Part shown: piece by piece, positions 15,343-22,320 of the stretch | Position numbering within the stretch: the first letter of the stretch is position 1 | Layout: each line of letters starts with the position of its first letter | Assembly (NCBI RefSeq): GCF_039916245.1 | Contig: NZ_JBDSLS010000053.1 | Coordinates: 1 to 24,368 of the forward strand | DNA length: 24,368 nucleotides | Origin: Gelidibacter sp039916245 | GTDB lineage: Bacteria; Bacteroidota; Bacteroidia; Flavobacteriales; Flavobacteriaceae | Direction of reading: 5' to 3' | Notes under the pieces: generated by a model | Seen by the model: only the letters and a program-made list of their open reading frames with translations | The model's database searches: none | What the model was told of the DNA's origin: nothing | Translations under genes and position numbers: made by a program

Positions 15343-16653
15343 TTATTCAATAATTTCCTGTTTCGTCGAGTTAAAGCGTAAAATGAGATACCCAATGATT
15401 GCAGAAATTACAGAACCCAATAAAATCCCAATTTTTGCCGAGTCCACATAAGCTTGGTTATTCTTAAATGCCAAGCTCGCGATAAAAATGGCCATCGTAA
15501 ACCCGATTCCCGCCAAAAAGGAAACGCCAATGATATGTCTGTTGTTGATGTCTTCTGGGATTTGAGTGATTTTGAGTTTTTTAGCGACAAAAACAACAGT
15601 GGTAATACCAATACTATTCCCCAAAATCAAACAAAGCATTAAGGTGACAATCAGCGCCTCGTCTAGGCCTTGCGCATTATTGAACATTACGCCAGCGTTA
15701 GCTAATGCAAATAATGGAATAATGACAAAGGCAACCCAATGATGCAATTTATGCTCTAAATATTGCAGGGGCGATTGGTATTTCTGAGTCCAATCTTCCA
15801 GCATGTCAATATGTTCAATTTGCTCTTTGGAAAGAATAGGCTCTTTCAATATGGTTGCATTCTTGATATTTTGGGTAATCGTTTCCAACTGTTCAATAAA
15901 AGGTCCAGTCTTAATCTTTTGATATGTCGGGATGGAGAACGCCAATAGAATCCCTGCTAAGGTGGGATGTACACCAGATTTTAAAAATAAAACCCAAATG
16001 ACGATTCCGAACGTGGCCATCAAAAATTTCGAATAGTAACCTTTTGCGGAGAGGATATAAAGTAAAGCGAGCATTCCACAGGCAACAAATAACGATGTAA
16101 ATTCGATATTTTCACTGTAAAAAATGGCGATAACCATAACCGCTCCCAGATCATCCACAATGGCGAATGCGGTCAAAAAGACTTTTAAGCTCAAGGGCAC
16201 GCGATTTCCTAATAGTTTTAAAACGGCCAATGCAAACGCAATATCGGTGGCCATTGGAATTCCCCAGCCATGCATGGTTTCAGGATTGTTGTTTAATAAG
16301 AAATAAAATAAAACTGGGAATAACATGCCCCCAAAAGCCCCAAATAAGGGAAATGCCAACTTTTTAGTGGAGTTCAGTTCCCCAATCAGAAACTCCCGTT
16401 TAATTTCCAGACCGATCAAGAAAAAGAAAATCGCCATCAAGCCGTCATTGATCCATAAAATGAGGGGTTTGTTGAGTTCAAAACTCTCGGTGGTAAATCC
16501 CATTTCATATTGCCACAAGTTCTGGTAACTCTCGCCCCACGGCGAATTGGCCCAAATAAGGGCGATAAGGGTGGCTGTTATAAGAAAGACCCCGCTTAGG
16601 CTTTCTGTGTTTACATATTTTTGAAAAGGAGATAATATTTTTTTTGAAATCAT
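15343..16653 (-). CDS. nhaA: Na+/H+ antiporter NhaA
   Basis: Inner-membrane electrogenic antiporter that expels Na+ in exchange for protons, for salt and alkaline pH tolerance. Key elements are present: ATDIAFALAVL with Asp137, and AFAIVDDLGAV with the ion-binding pair Asp167/Asp168. The first TM segment has the typical LIWANSPW stretch. About twelve hydrophobic segments can be counted. Length of 436 residues is slightly above the E. coli protein because of a longer cytoplasmic loop (about 250-300) with an acidic/polar region. A weak promoter may lie in 16654-16740, though no TAnnTTTG match is seen there. Na+ export fits a marine lifestyle, which is inference. Confidence 0.97.
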   Translation of the reverse strand: MISKKILSPFQKYVNTESLSGVFLITATLIALIWANSPWGESYQNLWQYEMGFTTESFELNKPLILWINDGLMAIFFFLIGLEIKREFLIGELNSTKKLAFPLFGAFGGMLFPVLFYFLLNNNPETMHGWGIPMATDIAFALAVLKLLGNRVPLSLKVFLTAFAIVDDLGAVMVIAIFYSENIEFTSLFVACGMLALLYILSAKGYYSKFLMATFGIVIWVLFLKSGVHPTLAGILLAFSIPTYQKIKTGPFIEQLETITQNIKNATILKEPILSKEQIEHIDMLEDWTQKYQSPLQYLEHKLHHWVAFVIIPLFALANAGVMFNNAQGLDEALIVTLMLCLILGNSIGITTVVFVAKKLKITQIPEDINNRHIIGVSFLAGIGFTMAIFIASLAFKNNQAYVDSAKIGILLGSVISAIIGYLILRFNSTKQEIIE

Positions 16654-16802
16654 ATAATAATTTTACGAATGAGCAATAGTCCAATGATCCGATCACTGTT
16701 AGTGCTTTAAATTAGGCTATAGTGTCGATTTTGGTAAATGAATTCTAATAATAAAGTGGTAAGCAATGACTGAAAGTATGACTGAAAATTATTGGAAATA
16801 TA

Positions 16803-16824
16803 AGGCAAACATTACTTTTTGCCT
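16803..16824 (-). terminator. Probable terminator of the small exported-protein gene
   Basis: AGGCAAA (16803-16809) and TTTGCCT (16818-16824) form a perfect 7-bp stem with an 8-nt loop, 7 bp after the stop at 16832. The minus-strand tail is T-rich (TTATATTT) but not a clean U run. Confidence 0.5.
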
Positions 16825-16831
16825 AATTGGC

Positions 16832-17125
16832 CTATACTAATTCAGGGGGTGGAGAAAGACACTCTGTGACATAAGGCGTATATAAGGTCAGATAGGCGGT
16901 ATTTAAACTTAGCTCTTCAGAATCGAAAACTGCTAAATGGGTCAGATTACTTTCTGCACTATGTATTTTAAAGACCTTCAGGTTTTTATTGGTACTCGTG
17001 TCTTCCTCATTTAAACTGTAAAATACTGAACTATCAATCGAATCACTAAAAATGCTCAGCGTAGGCCCTGCCATAAATCCAGTAAAGAGCGCTATAAGGA
17101 AGAAAGTAATAATTTTTTTTTTCAT
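16832..17125 (-). CDS. Small exported protein of unknown function
   Basis: 97 residues. MKKKIITFFLIALFTGFMAGP is a signal peptide or signal anchor. It is followed by a short polar segment with an acidic cluster (LNEEDTSTNKN) and a C-terminal segment ending in LSPPPELV. From memory, short Flavobacteriaceae proteins with this layout (hydrophobic start, VFYSLNEE-like patch, PPPE-type tail) are common and often sit near envelope or TonB-receptor genes; I cannot name a family. The ATG at 17125 is chosen because the alternative TTG at 17149 lies within the promoter element. A TAnnTTTG element and a probable terminator bracket the gene, so it is likely monocistronic. Confidence 0.7.
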   Translation of the reverse strand: MKKKIITFFLIALFTGFMAGPTLSIFSDSIDSSVFYSLNEEDTSTNKNLKVFKIHSAESNLTHLAVFDSEELSLNTAYLTLYTPYVTECLSPPPELV

Positions 17126-17146
17126 GTAAAATCGATCCACAAGATG

Positions 17147-17154
17147 CAAATATA
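17147..17154 (-). promoter_or_regulatory. -7 promoter element of the small exported-protein gene
   Basis: TATATTTG on the minus strand is an exact TAnnTTTG match ending 21 bp before the ATG at 17125. No clear -33 TTG is found upstream. Confidence 0.55.
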
Positions 17155-17352
17155 ATATATGAAATTTTAAAAATTGTTAAAGTAATTGAAAATCGGAGGC
17201 GATTAACTCGTTAAAGGTTCAGTTATAGCGTGAAAAAGCAGGAAGATTCTTAGTCGTGTTAATGTTTTAAATCGATGATAAGATGCGTTTGCGTCATGAT
17301 AGCTTAAAAGTCATGAATAAAATTCAGCTTGATAAAAATGATAAAAAAGGAG

Positions 17353-18111
17353 TTAGTAAATATTCAAGGCCTTAATATCATCATTTGGAATCCAACCTGT
17401 TTTACCATCGGCAAGTTTGATTTTCTTCCAATTGTTGACCGTATCCAAAATTTGAACTTTAGTGCCTTCATGGAGTTTAAAGGACTCAGGGCTTCTGAGG
17501 TTTGGCTCACTCTTGACCTGAGCTTCCTTAGCAAAAACAATGGCAGGCTGATCATTTTGTAACAGATGATAATTATTATAGGCCAAGGCCACTGCGCCAA
17601 ACGCCAAAATTAAAAAACTCATGGCCGTAATGAACGCCAATCGTTTTTTTGTAGTACTATAATTGAAATAGTAGACCAGATAGAACACCACAAAAAGCGC
17701 CATTAAAAGCACGGATAATTTTGCCCAATTATCAAAGGTCAGCCAATTAGTGATAGACTTTGAAAGCTTGGAAAACCCGATTTCAGGTGTTTTATCAATG
17801 GCATCAATGGTCATATTGCGAGCAAACGTGATATTGTTCTGTATTTCCTTGTCTTTTGGAGACAGTTTTAAAGCCTTTTCATAGTAATAGATGCTTGGTG
17901 CAATATGGTTGAGTTTATAATGTGCATTGCCCAAATTATAGTACAACGCTGCCGAATGTTCTCCCGAAGCAATAATAGCTTCATATTTTGAAATGGCATC
18001 CTCAAAATCGCCTTTGTTGTACAAGTCATTGGCCTGCTCAAATAGCAGTTCATTCTGGCTAAACCCTAAGCTGCCGATTAAAAATGTCAGTATGTAAACA
18101 AAATTTTTCAT
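17353..18111 (-). CDS. batE: BatE: TPR and SH3 domain membrane protein of the Bat operon
   Basis: 252 residues. Signal peptide to about residue 18 (LGFSQ). Two TPR units span about 20-95 (LFEQANDLYNKGDFEDAIS, then AALYYNLGNAHYKLNHIAPS). Two TM helices follow (about 131-150 and 158-177), and a bacterial SH3 domain (195-248) contains VKSEPNLRS, LHEGTKVQIL and GKTGWIP. This order is typical of BatE, a TPR protein of the Bacteroides aerotolerance (Bat) operon. The ATG at 18111 follows the batD stop by one base, so the two are coupled; an upstream TTG is not needed. It is last in the operon and no strong hairpin terminator is visible after it. Confidence 0.88.
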   Translation of the reverse strand: MKNFVYILTFLIGSLGFSQNELLFEQANDLYNKGDFEDAISKYEAIIASGEHSAALYYNLGNAHYKLNHIAPSIYYYEKALKLSPKDKEIQNNITFARNMTIDAIDKTPEIGFSKLSKSITNWLTFDNWAKLSVLLMALFVVFYLVYYFNYSTTKKRLAFITAMSFLILAFGAVALAYNNYHLLQNDQPAIVFAKEAQVKSEPNLRSPESFKLHEGTKVQILDTVNNWKKIKLADGKTGWIPNDDIKALNIY

Positions 18112-18112
18112 C

Positions 18113-19888
18113 TTACTTAAGCTGTTTATCAATTACTGAAATCGTGTTTGCAGCCTTATCATAATCCTCCTGCATGGTCACTTCTGAAAAAGGCGTGTAT
18201 CGTGCCAATTCACAACTGTCAAGAATGGTTAGGAAGTCGCTAATCATTGACTCGTCTACTTGACGTTTGGTAAGTAGCTTTTCAATCCGCTCCTTGCTCA
18301 AATCGCTGGTTTCAATATGCAATTTGGCCTTCAGATAATTATGGAGTGCTTTCTCCAAAGCAATATAAAAGGCTTCTTTTTGACCTAATGCTTTTTTGGC
18401 TTCTCCTAAATATTTTCTGGCCAATTTATCGGCCTTGCGTATTTTATTGCCTTTAACATCGGCCACACGTTCGGCTTTTTTCTTACGGAAAACCATGGCC
18501 AAAGGAATGGCTAGAAGTGGGAGTAACAAGGAACTCCAGTACCAAGACGATTGAAAAAATGGTTCCGAGATGATCGGTTTAAGATTCGCTTCAGTTTTCA
18601 CAAAGGCAAATTGGTCATTGCTCATAACCACACGTTGTTTCCCATCGCCTGCTGATGCGATATTGCTGTCGTTATTGGTATTGTTTGTTGGGCCTTCCAG
18701 GACGTTGATTAAATGCTGTCCTGTAGAAATGGTTTTATAGGTTTCTGTTTTTAAATCGAAATAGGAGAAATCCACATTTGGGATCGGATACTTGCCTTTA
18801 AATTGTGGCACAATCGTATAACTATCGGCAATGCCACCTTGCATGCCATCGAGCGTTGTCCTTACGTTTTCGGTGTGTTCAGGTTCATAGACTTCCAGGG
18901 AACTTGGCAAGGTCAATTTAGGCAATTGAAATAACTTCAAGTTACCATTTCCGGTCACTTCTAACCGTGCTTGTAAGGATTCTGTAGCATTCAACTCGTC
19001 TTTGGACGTGGTCAATTTAAAATCAAAACTACCTACAGCACCCGTAAAACTCTCTGGTTTGCCAGCTTCAGGAAGTGGTTTTACTTCGAGTGTTTTGCTT
19101 CCTGCCGAAACTGTTTTTTGAACTTGCGTCATCATTTGGCTGCCAAAAAAGTCACGTCTACTCGTTGGCACTTCTACGGTAAGTTCAAGACTTAAAGGCT
19201 CGATTTCTATTTTACCTGTTTTTTGTGGGTATAACACAATTTTTCGAATCACTAAGTAGCGATATTCACGACCATTGTATTGGCCAGTTTGAATCTTGTT
19301 ATCTTTTAAATCGATGTTTTGACTCCAGAAATCGTTGTATTTCGGGCTATTGAGTTCCCTGAAATTAGTGACACCAATATCTTTATAAACATATAATTTA
19401 TAAACGATGGTAATGGCTTCGTTGAGGTAAGGGTTGCCTTTGGATATTTCAGCAACAAGATGAAGGTTGTCATCCACCACATTGTCCACATTGTCCGGAT
19501 CATTGGGTCTGGTTACGGCTGCAGTAACTTGAACGGTAACTGGCGATGTTTTATAAATCTCCCCATCAATTTCAATGGTGGCTTGAGTGATTGTAATATT
19601 CCCTGTTCTCTTCGGCGCCAAGAAGTAGCTGTAGGTTTTTGCAAAGGAGCGAACACCATTGACCCACGAATGACTCACGGATTGATTTGGGCCACCCACG
19701 ACCGTGAAATCATTGAAAGACGGCGGGTTAAAATTATCACCATCCGTATTCATTTCAAAATCCACACGTAAACGCTCATTCACACCAAGTTTGGTCTTGC
19801 TAACCTTGGCCTCAAATTTTACTTGGGCGGTAACAAAACTTGTACTTACTGCAATTAAAAATAATGTTATGTATGTTTTTAAGCTCAT
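18113..19888 (-). CDS. batD: BatD family oxygen-tolerance protein
   Basis: 591 residues with signal peptide (YITLFLIAVSTSFVTAQ). A large periplasmic part holds repeated Ig-like beta domains; the N-terminal one has FEAKVSKTKLGVNERLRVDF. One TM helix lies near 447-467, followed by a basic cytoplasmic tail. In the tail, AFYIALEKALHNYLKAKLHIET resembles the helical segment in the first gene of this operon (near 24280). BatD proteins belong to the Bat/MoxR membrane complex with the vWA proteins; their exact role in oxygen or stress tolerance is unsettled. It is directly followed by batE and separated from batC by an unusual 280-bp spacer with a gene remnant. Confidence 0.92.
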   Translation of the reverse strand: MSLKTYITLFLIAVSTSFVTAQVKFEAKVSKTKLGVNERLRVDFEMNTDGDNFNPPSFNDFTVVGGPNQSVSHSWVNGVRSFAKTYSYFLAPKRTGNITITQATIEIDGEIYKTSPVTVQVTAAVTRPNDPDNVDNVVDDNLHLVAEISKGNPYLNEAITIVYKLYVYKDIGVTNFRELNSPKYNDFWSQNIDLKDNKIQTGQYNGREYRYLVIRKIVLYPQKTGKIEIEPLSLELTVEVPTSRRDFFGSQMMTQVQKTVSAGSKTLEVKPLPEAGKPESFTGAVGSFDFKLTTSKDELNATESLQARLEVTGNGNLKLFQLPKLTLPSSLEVYEPEHTENVRTTLDGMQGGIADSYTIVPQFKGKYPIPNVDFSYFDLKTETYKTISTGQHLINVLEGPTNNTNNDSNIASAGDGKQRVVMSNDQFAFVKTEANLKPIISEPFFQSSWYWSSLLLPLLAIPLAMVFRKKKAERVADVKGNKIRKADKLARKYLGEAKKALGQKEAFYIALEKALHNYLKAKLHIETSDLSKERIEKLLTKRQVDESMISDFLTILDSCELARYTPFSEVTMQEDYDKAANTISVIDKQLK

Positions 19889-19903
19889 CTATTTAAATAA
19901 AAA

Positions 19904-19931
19904 TTAACGAACAACGATTAACGATTATCGA
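19904..19931. repeat. Heptamer array, left flank of the four-helix-bundle remnant
   Basis: Four 7-bp units: TTAACGA, ACAACGA, TTAACGA, TTATCGA, running into a T tract. It starts 15 bp upstream of the batD ATG. The segment 19909-19924 is repeated in inverted orientation at 20136-20151 with 15 of 16 matches. Confidence 0.75.
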
Positions 19932-19936
19932 TTTTT

Positions 19937-20115
19937 TTAATTGTTGTTTTTAGAAGTTTTAATACTTGCGACAAAAATGGAAATTAGTTAATTGTTTTCA
20001 TCCAAAACCTTTAATATTTTTTCTTCATTTCCAATATAGAGATTTGCACGTCGACAATATTAACGATTGACACTGCGAAATCTATAATGCGTTCTTCTAA
20101 TTCATTTGTCTTCAT
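19937..20115 (-). pseudogene. Remnant of a four-helix-bundle protein gene (S23/IVP family)
   Basis: An ATG at 20115 opens MKTNELEERIIDFAVSIVNIV, which closely matches the N-terminus I know from the four-helix-bundle (23S rRNA intervening-sequence) protein family. This frame stops at 20011. In a second frame the same DNA continues as YIGNEEKILKVLDENN, then a stop, then LISIFVASIKTSKNNN to a final stop at 19937; these resemble the family's C-terminal helix. The central two helices are missing. This is therefore an internal-deletion, frameshift and nonsense remnant of a protein normally about 120 residues long. Inverted heptamer arrays flank it on both sides. It occupies most of the batC-batD spacer and is probably a decayed insertion. 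Confidence 0.65.
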
Positions 20116-20131
20116 ATGGGTTCTTAAATCA

Positions 20132-20159
20132 TAACTCGTTAATCGTTATTCATCAATCA
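20132..20159. repeat. Heptamer array, right flank of the four-helix-bundle remnant
   Basis: Four 7-bp units: TAACTCG, TTAATCG, TTATTCA, TCAATCA. It ends 9 bp after the batC stop on the minus strand and faces the left-flank array, with TCGTTAATCGTTATTC (20136-20151) as inverted counterpart of 19909-19924. Confidence 0.7.
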
Positions 20160-20168
20160 AAAATCCAT

Positions 20169-20981
20169 CTACCAGTCTTTATCCGTTTGTACTTTGACTC
20201 CTTTTTGTTTTTCGGCATTCATTTTTTCCTGAACTTTCTGTTCTTGATTGTTCATGGCTTCCAATAAATTATTTATCTGCTGCGGAGACAATTTTCCAGG
20301 TTGCTGTTGAGGCTGTTGATTTTCGTCTTTACCTTTTTCATCCTTTGGTTTGCCTTCGTCTTTTTTGTCGTCGCCCTCTTTTTTATCCTGGCCTTTATCG
20401 TCCTTGTTGTCTTTATTATCTTGATCTGGCTGATCTTTTTTGTCTTTATCCTGATCGCTGTCGTCTTTATTATCCTCTTTTTTGTCCTTATCTTGGTTTT
20501 CATCCGGCTGATCATCTTTTTGCTGTTCAGCACATTCTTTTGCTAGTCCAAGATTGTAACGCGTTTCATCATCGGTAGGATTATTTCTTAAAGCACTTTT
20601 ATAAGCTTCAACAGCTTCTTTGCACTTTTTGTTTTTCATCAAAATATTACCAATATTATGGAATGCTTTGTGTTTTTCGGCCTTATCTGTGGCATTGTTA
20701 GCCGCTTGTTGCTGTCTGTAAAGCGCCTCTTCGTAGTTGCCTTTTTTATAATAGGAATTTCCTAAATTATAAGTACCTGCTACAGAAGAAGGTTGTTTGG
20801 AAATAGCTTTGCGATATTCTTTTTCTGCAGAAATAAAGTTGTTGTCCTCCATCAACGCATTGGCTTCATAAACCAAATTATTGGATTTCTTTATGGCCAA
20901 CAATTGTTCCTTCTCTTTCTCGTTGTCTTGAGAAAAAGCGAAACATGTAAAAAATAGGATTAAAAGTGTTAAGTTTTTCAT
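20169..20981 (-). CDS. batC: BatC: TPR protein with long charged tract
   Basis: 270 residues. Signal peptide to about residue 17 (TCFAFSQ). Three TPR units span about 35-150 (EANALMEDNNFISAEKEY; VAGTYNLGNSYYKKGNYEEA; AFHNIGNILMKNKKCKEA). Residues 155-228 are almost entirely Asp, Lys, Glu, Gln and Asn, a flexible polyampholyte linker, followed by a short helix (LSPQQINNLLEAMNN) and a conserved-looking end VKVQTDKDW. This layout is typical of BatC, which is periplasmic or membrane-anchored and thought to scaffold the vWA proteins of the complex. The low-complexity tract gives long open frames on other strands that are not genes. A TAnnTTTG element 46 bp upstream suggests an internal promoter. 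Confidence 0.9.
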   Translation of the reverse strand: MKNLTLLILFFTCFAFSQDNEKEKEQLLAIKKSNNLVYEANALMEDNNFISAEKEYRKAISKQPSSVAGTYNLGNSYYKKGNYEEALYRQQQAANNATDKAEKHKAFHNIGNILMKNKKCKEAVEAYKSALRNNPTDDETRYNLGLAKECAEQQKDDQPDENQDKDKKEDNKDDSDQDKDKKDQPDQDNKDNKDDKGQDKKEGDDKKDEGKPKDEKGKDENQQPQQQPGKLSPQQINNLLEAMNNQEQKVQEKMNAEKQKGVKVQTDKDW

Positions 20982-21026
20982 TTATCTAGGTCATTATGAA
21001 CTTACTTTATTATGTTGTTTTCACAC

Positions 21027-21034
21027 CAAAAGTA
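21027..21034 (-). promoter_or_regulatory. Possible internal promoter before batC
   Basis: TACTTTTG on the minus strand matches TAnnTTTG and lies 46 bp before the batC ATG, in a 149-bp spacer that is unusually long for this operon. No -33 element is clear. If real, batC, batD and batE can be transcribed apart from batA and batB. Confidence 0.35.
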
Positions 21035-21130
21035 AAATTCAATCAAAATCATTGTTTATTATCCTCATTTTTAAACAGTTCGTAAATCTAAAAAAACTAT
21101 TAGTAATTGGGTTATAATGTTTTCTTAAAG

Positions 21131-22168
21131 TTATGTGAGGTTCTCGTTAAATAAATTCAAGCGTTTTAGCCATAAAGTGCGTCTTTCCAACAATAAAATA
21201 TCTACTAATAGAAAGAAAATGGCCGCACCCAAAAACCACTGAAATTGTGCTTCAAAATCAGCAAATTGTTTGGCTTCAAATTCGGTTTTATCCATCTTGT
21301 TTAAAATATTCCGAATGTGCTCCACTACTTTTGCAGTATCCCTTCCATTGATATAGGAGCCATGACCTTCTTTGGCGATGCTTTTTAAAGTGTCTTCATC
21401 TAAACGTGTGATGACGGTTTCGCCATTTTTATCTTTTTTATAGTTGACAATAATCCCGTTTCGCTTTTCAGGGATTGGCCCACCTTTGACATCTCCCACA
21501 CCAATGGTGAAAATCCGGATGCCTGCTTCGTAAGCTTCCTGTGCCACTTGCGTTGCCAGTTCGCCATGATCTTCGCCATCAGATATGATAATGAGCACGC
21601 GATTGGTATCTTGGTCGTCATCATAATAACCTTTTGCAAGTTGGATGGCTTCACCAATAGCGGTTCCTTGTGATGAAAGCATGTCGGTGTTCATACTTTG
21701 GAGGAACATTTTGGCCGATCCATAGTCGGTGGTAATTGGCAATTGCGGAAAGGCTTTTCCCGCATAAGCTATAATTCCAACCCGATCGCTCGCTAAATTA
21801 TTAATGATTTGAGTAACCAGTTGCTTTGCTTTTTCCAAACGATTGGGAGCAATATCCTCCGCCAACATACTTTTTGAAACGTCAACGGCAAATACAATAT
21901 CAACGCCTTCACGCTTGACGGTTTCAAGTTTCGTTCCCAATTTCGGATTGACCAAGGCGATGACCAAGCAAGCAAAAGCAAGCGAAAGCACCACGACTTT
22001 TAAAATAGACTTGAAAATCGAAGTGTTTGGACTTAATCTTTTAAATAAAGCTTTGCTCGCAAATTTGCGTTGCATGCGGTATTTCCACAATTGCAGCAAC
22101 AAAAATATAAGCATGATCAATGGAATGACCATTAATCCCCAAAACCATATTTTTTCTTCTAATTGCAT
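21131..22168 (-). CDS. batB: BatB: vWA-domain membrane protein
   Basis: 345 residues. TM helices at about 8-28 and 54-74, a von Willebrand factor A domain (about 88-290), and a C-terminal TM helix (FLGAAIFFLLVDILLLE). The metal-ion-dependent adhesion site is complete at its first part, VDVSKSM (Asp96, Ser98, Ser100), with the downstream Thr in SSQGTAIGEA and Asp in IISDGEDHGE. BatB pairs with BatA in a membrane complex thought to be activated by a MoxR-type ATPase encoded upstream of the window. The spacer to batA is 152 bp and contains a nine-unit heptamer array ending 7 bp before this ATG, so the ribosome-binding region is repeat-derived. Confidence 0.95.
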   Translation of the reverse strand: MQLEEKIWFWGLMVIPLIMLIFLLLQLWKYRMQRKFASKALFKRLSPNTSIFKSILKVVVLSLAFACLVIALVNPKLGTKLETVKREGVDIVFAVDVSKSMLAEDIAPNRLEKAKQLVTQIINNLASDRVGIIAYAGKAFPQLPITTDYGSAKMFLQSMNTDMLSSQGTAIGEAIQLAKGYYDDDQDTNRVLIIISDGEDHGELATQVAQEAYEAGIRIFTIGVGDVKGGPIPEKRNGIIVNYKKDKNGETVITRLDEDTLKSIAKEGHGSYINGRDTAKVVEHIRNILNKMDKTEFEAKQFADFEAQFQWFLGAAIFFLLVDILLLERRTLWLKRLNLFNENLT

Positions 22169-22175
22169 TTTTTAA

Positions 22176-22238
22176 TTTTCAGTTTTCAGTTCGCAGTCGG
22201 CAGTCATCAGTCATCAGTCTGTAGTCGTCAGTCTGCAG
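22176..22238. repeat. Heptamer tandem array (TNNNCAG), nine units
   Basis: Nine uninterrupted 7-bp units: TTTTCAG twice, TTCGCAG, TCGGCAG, TCATCAG twice, TCTGTAG, TCGTCAG, TCTGCAG. The first T and the final CAG are nearly invariant (one TAG) and the three bases between vary freely. This is the longest and cleanest array in the window, and it starts 7 bp upstream of the batB ATG. Confidence 0.9.
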
Positions 22239-22252
22239 ATAATGGAATAAGC

Positions 22253-22268
22253 CACGAATACACGAATG
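22253..22268. repeat. Octamer direct repeat (CACGAATA/CACGAATG)
   Basis: Two tandem 8-bp units 14 bp beyond the heptamer array in the batA-batB spacer. From memory, the ATTCGTGTATTCGTGG form recurs next to small repeated gene families in many bacteria, which I could not verify here. Confidence 0.45.
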
Positions 22269-22320
22269 TTTTATTAACTTCTATAATCTTTATTCTCTTC
22301 TCTATTGTCTTAGTTGATGT

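Noticed and set aside
14314..15343. nhaA and can as one pH/CO2 operon
   Set aside because: A 402-bp spacer with a probable nhaA terminator separates them, so co-transcription is not supported despite the plausible functional theme.
17297..17316. Repeated TCATGA around 17297-17316 as a batE terminator
   Set aside because: The six-base element is self-palindromic, the pairing is short, and no T tract follows on the minus strand.
18112..18132. TTG start extending BatE by seven residues into batD
   Set aside because: The ATG at 18111 follows the batD stop by one base and begins a clean signal peptide; the extension would add MINSLSK before it with no benefit.
19937..20115. Interpretation as an intervening sequence within a 23S rRNA gene
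   Set aside because: Four-helix-bundle genes can occur in rRNA intervening sequences, but no rRNA sequence is present here; the flanks are batC and batD.
20301..20546. Strongly hydrophobic 81-residue plus-strand frame, membrane-protein-like
   Set aside because: It is the antisense reading of the Asp/Lys-rich tract of batC; GAY/AAR codons read backwards give Val, Ile, Leu and Phe. No promoter or start context.
22176..22238. Possible CRISPR array
   Set aside because: Units are 7 bp with no repeat/spacer architecture and no cas genes nearby.
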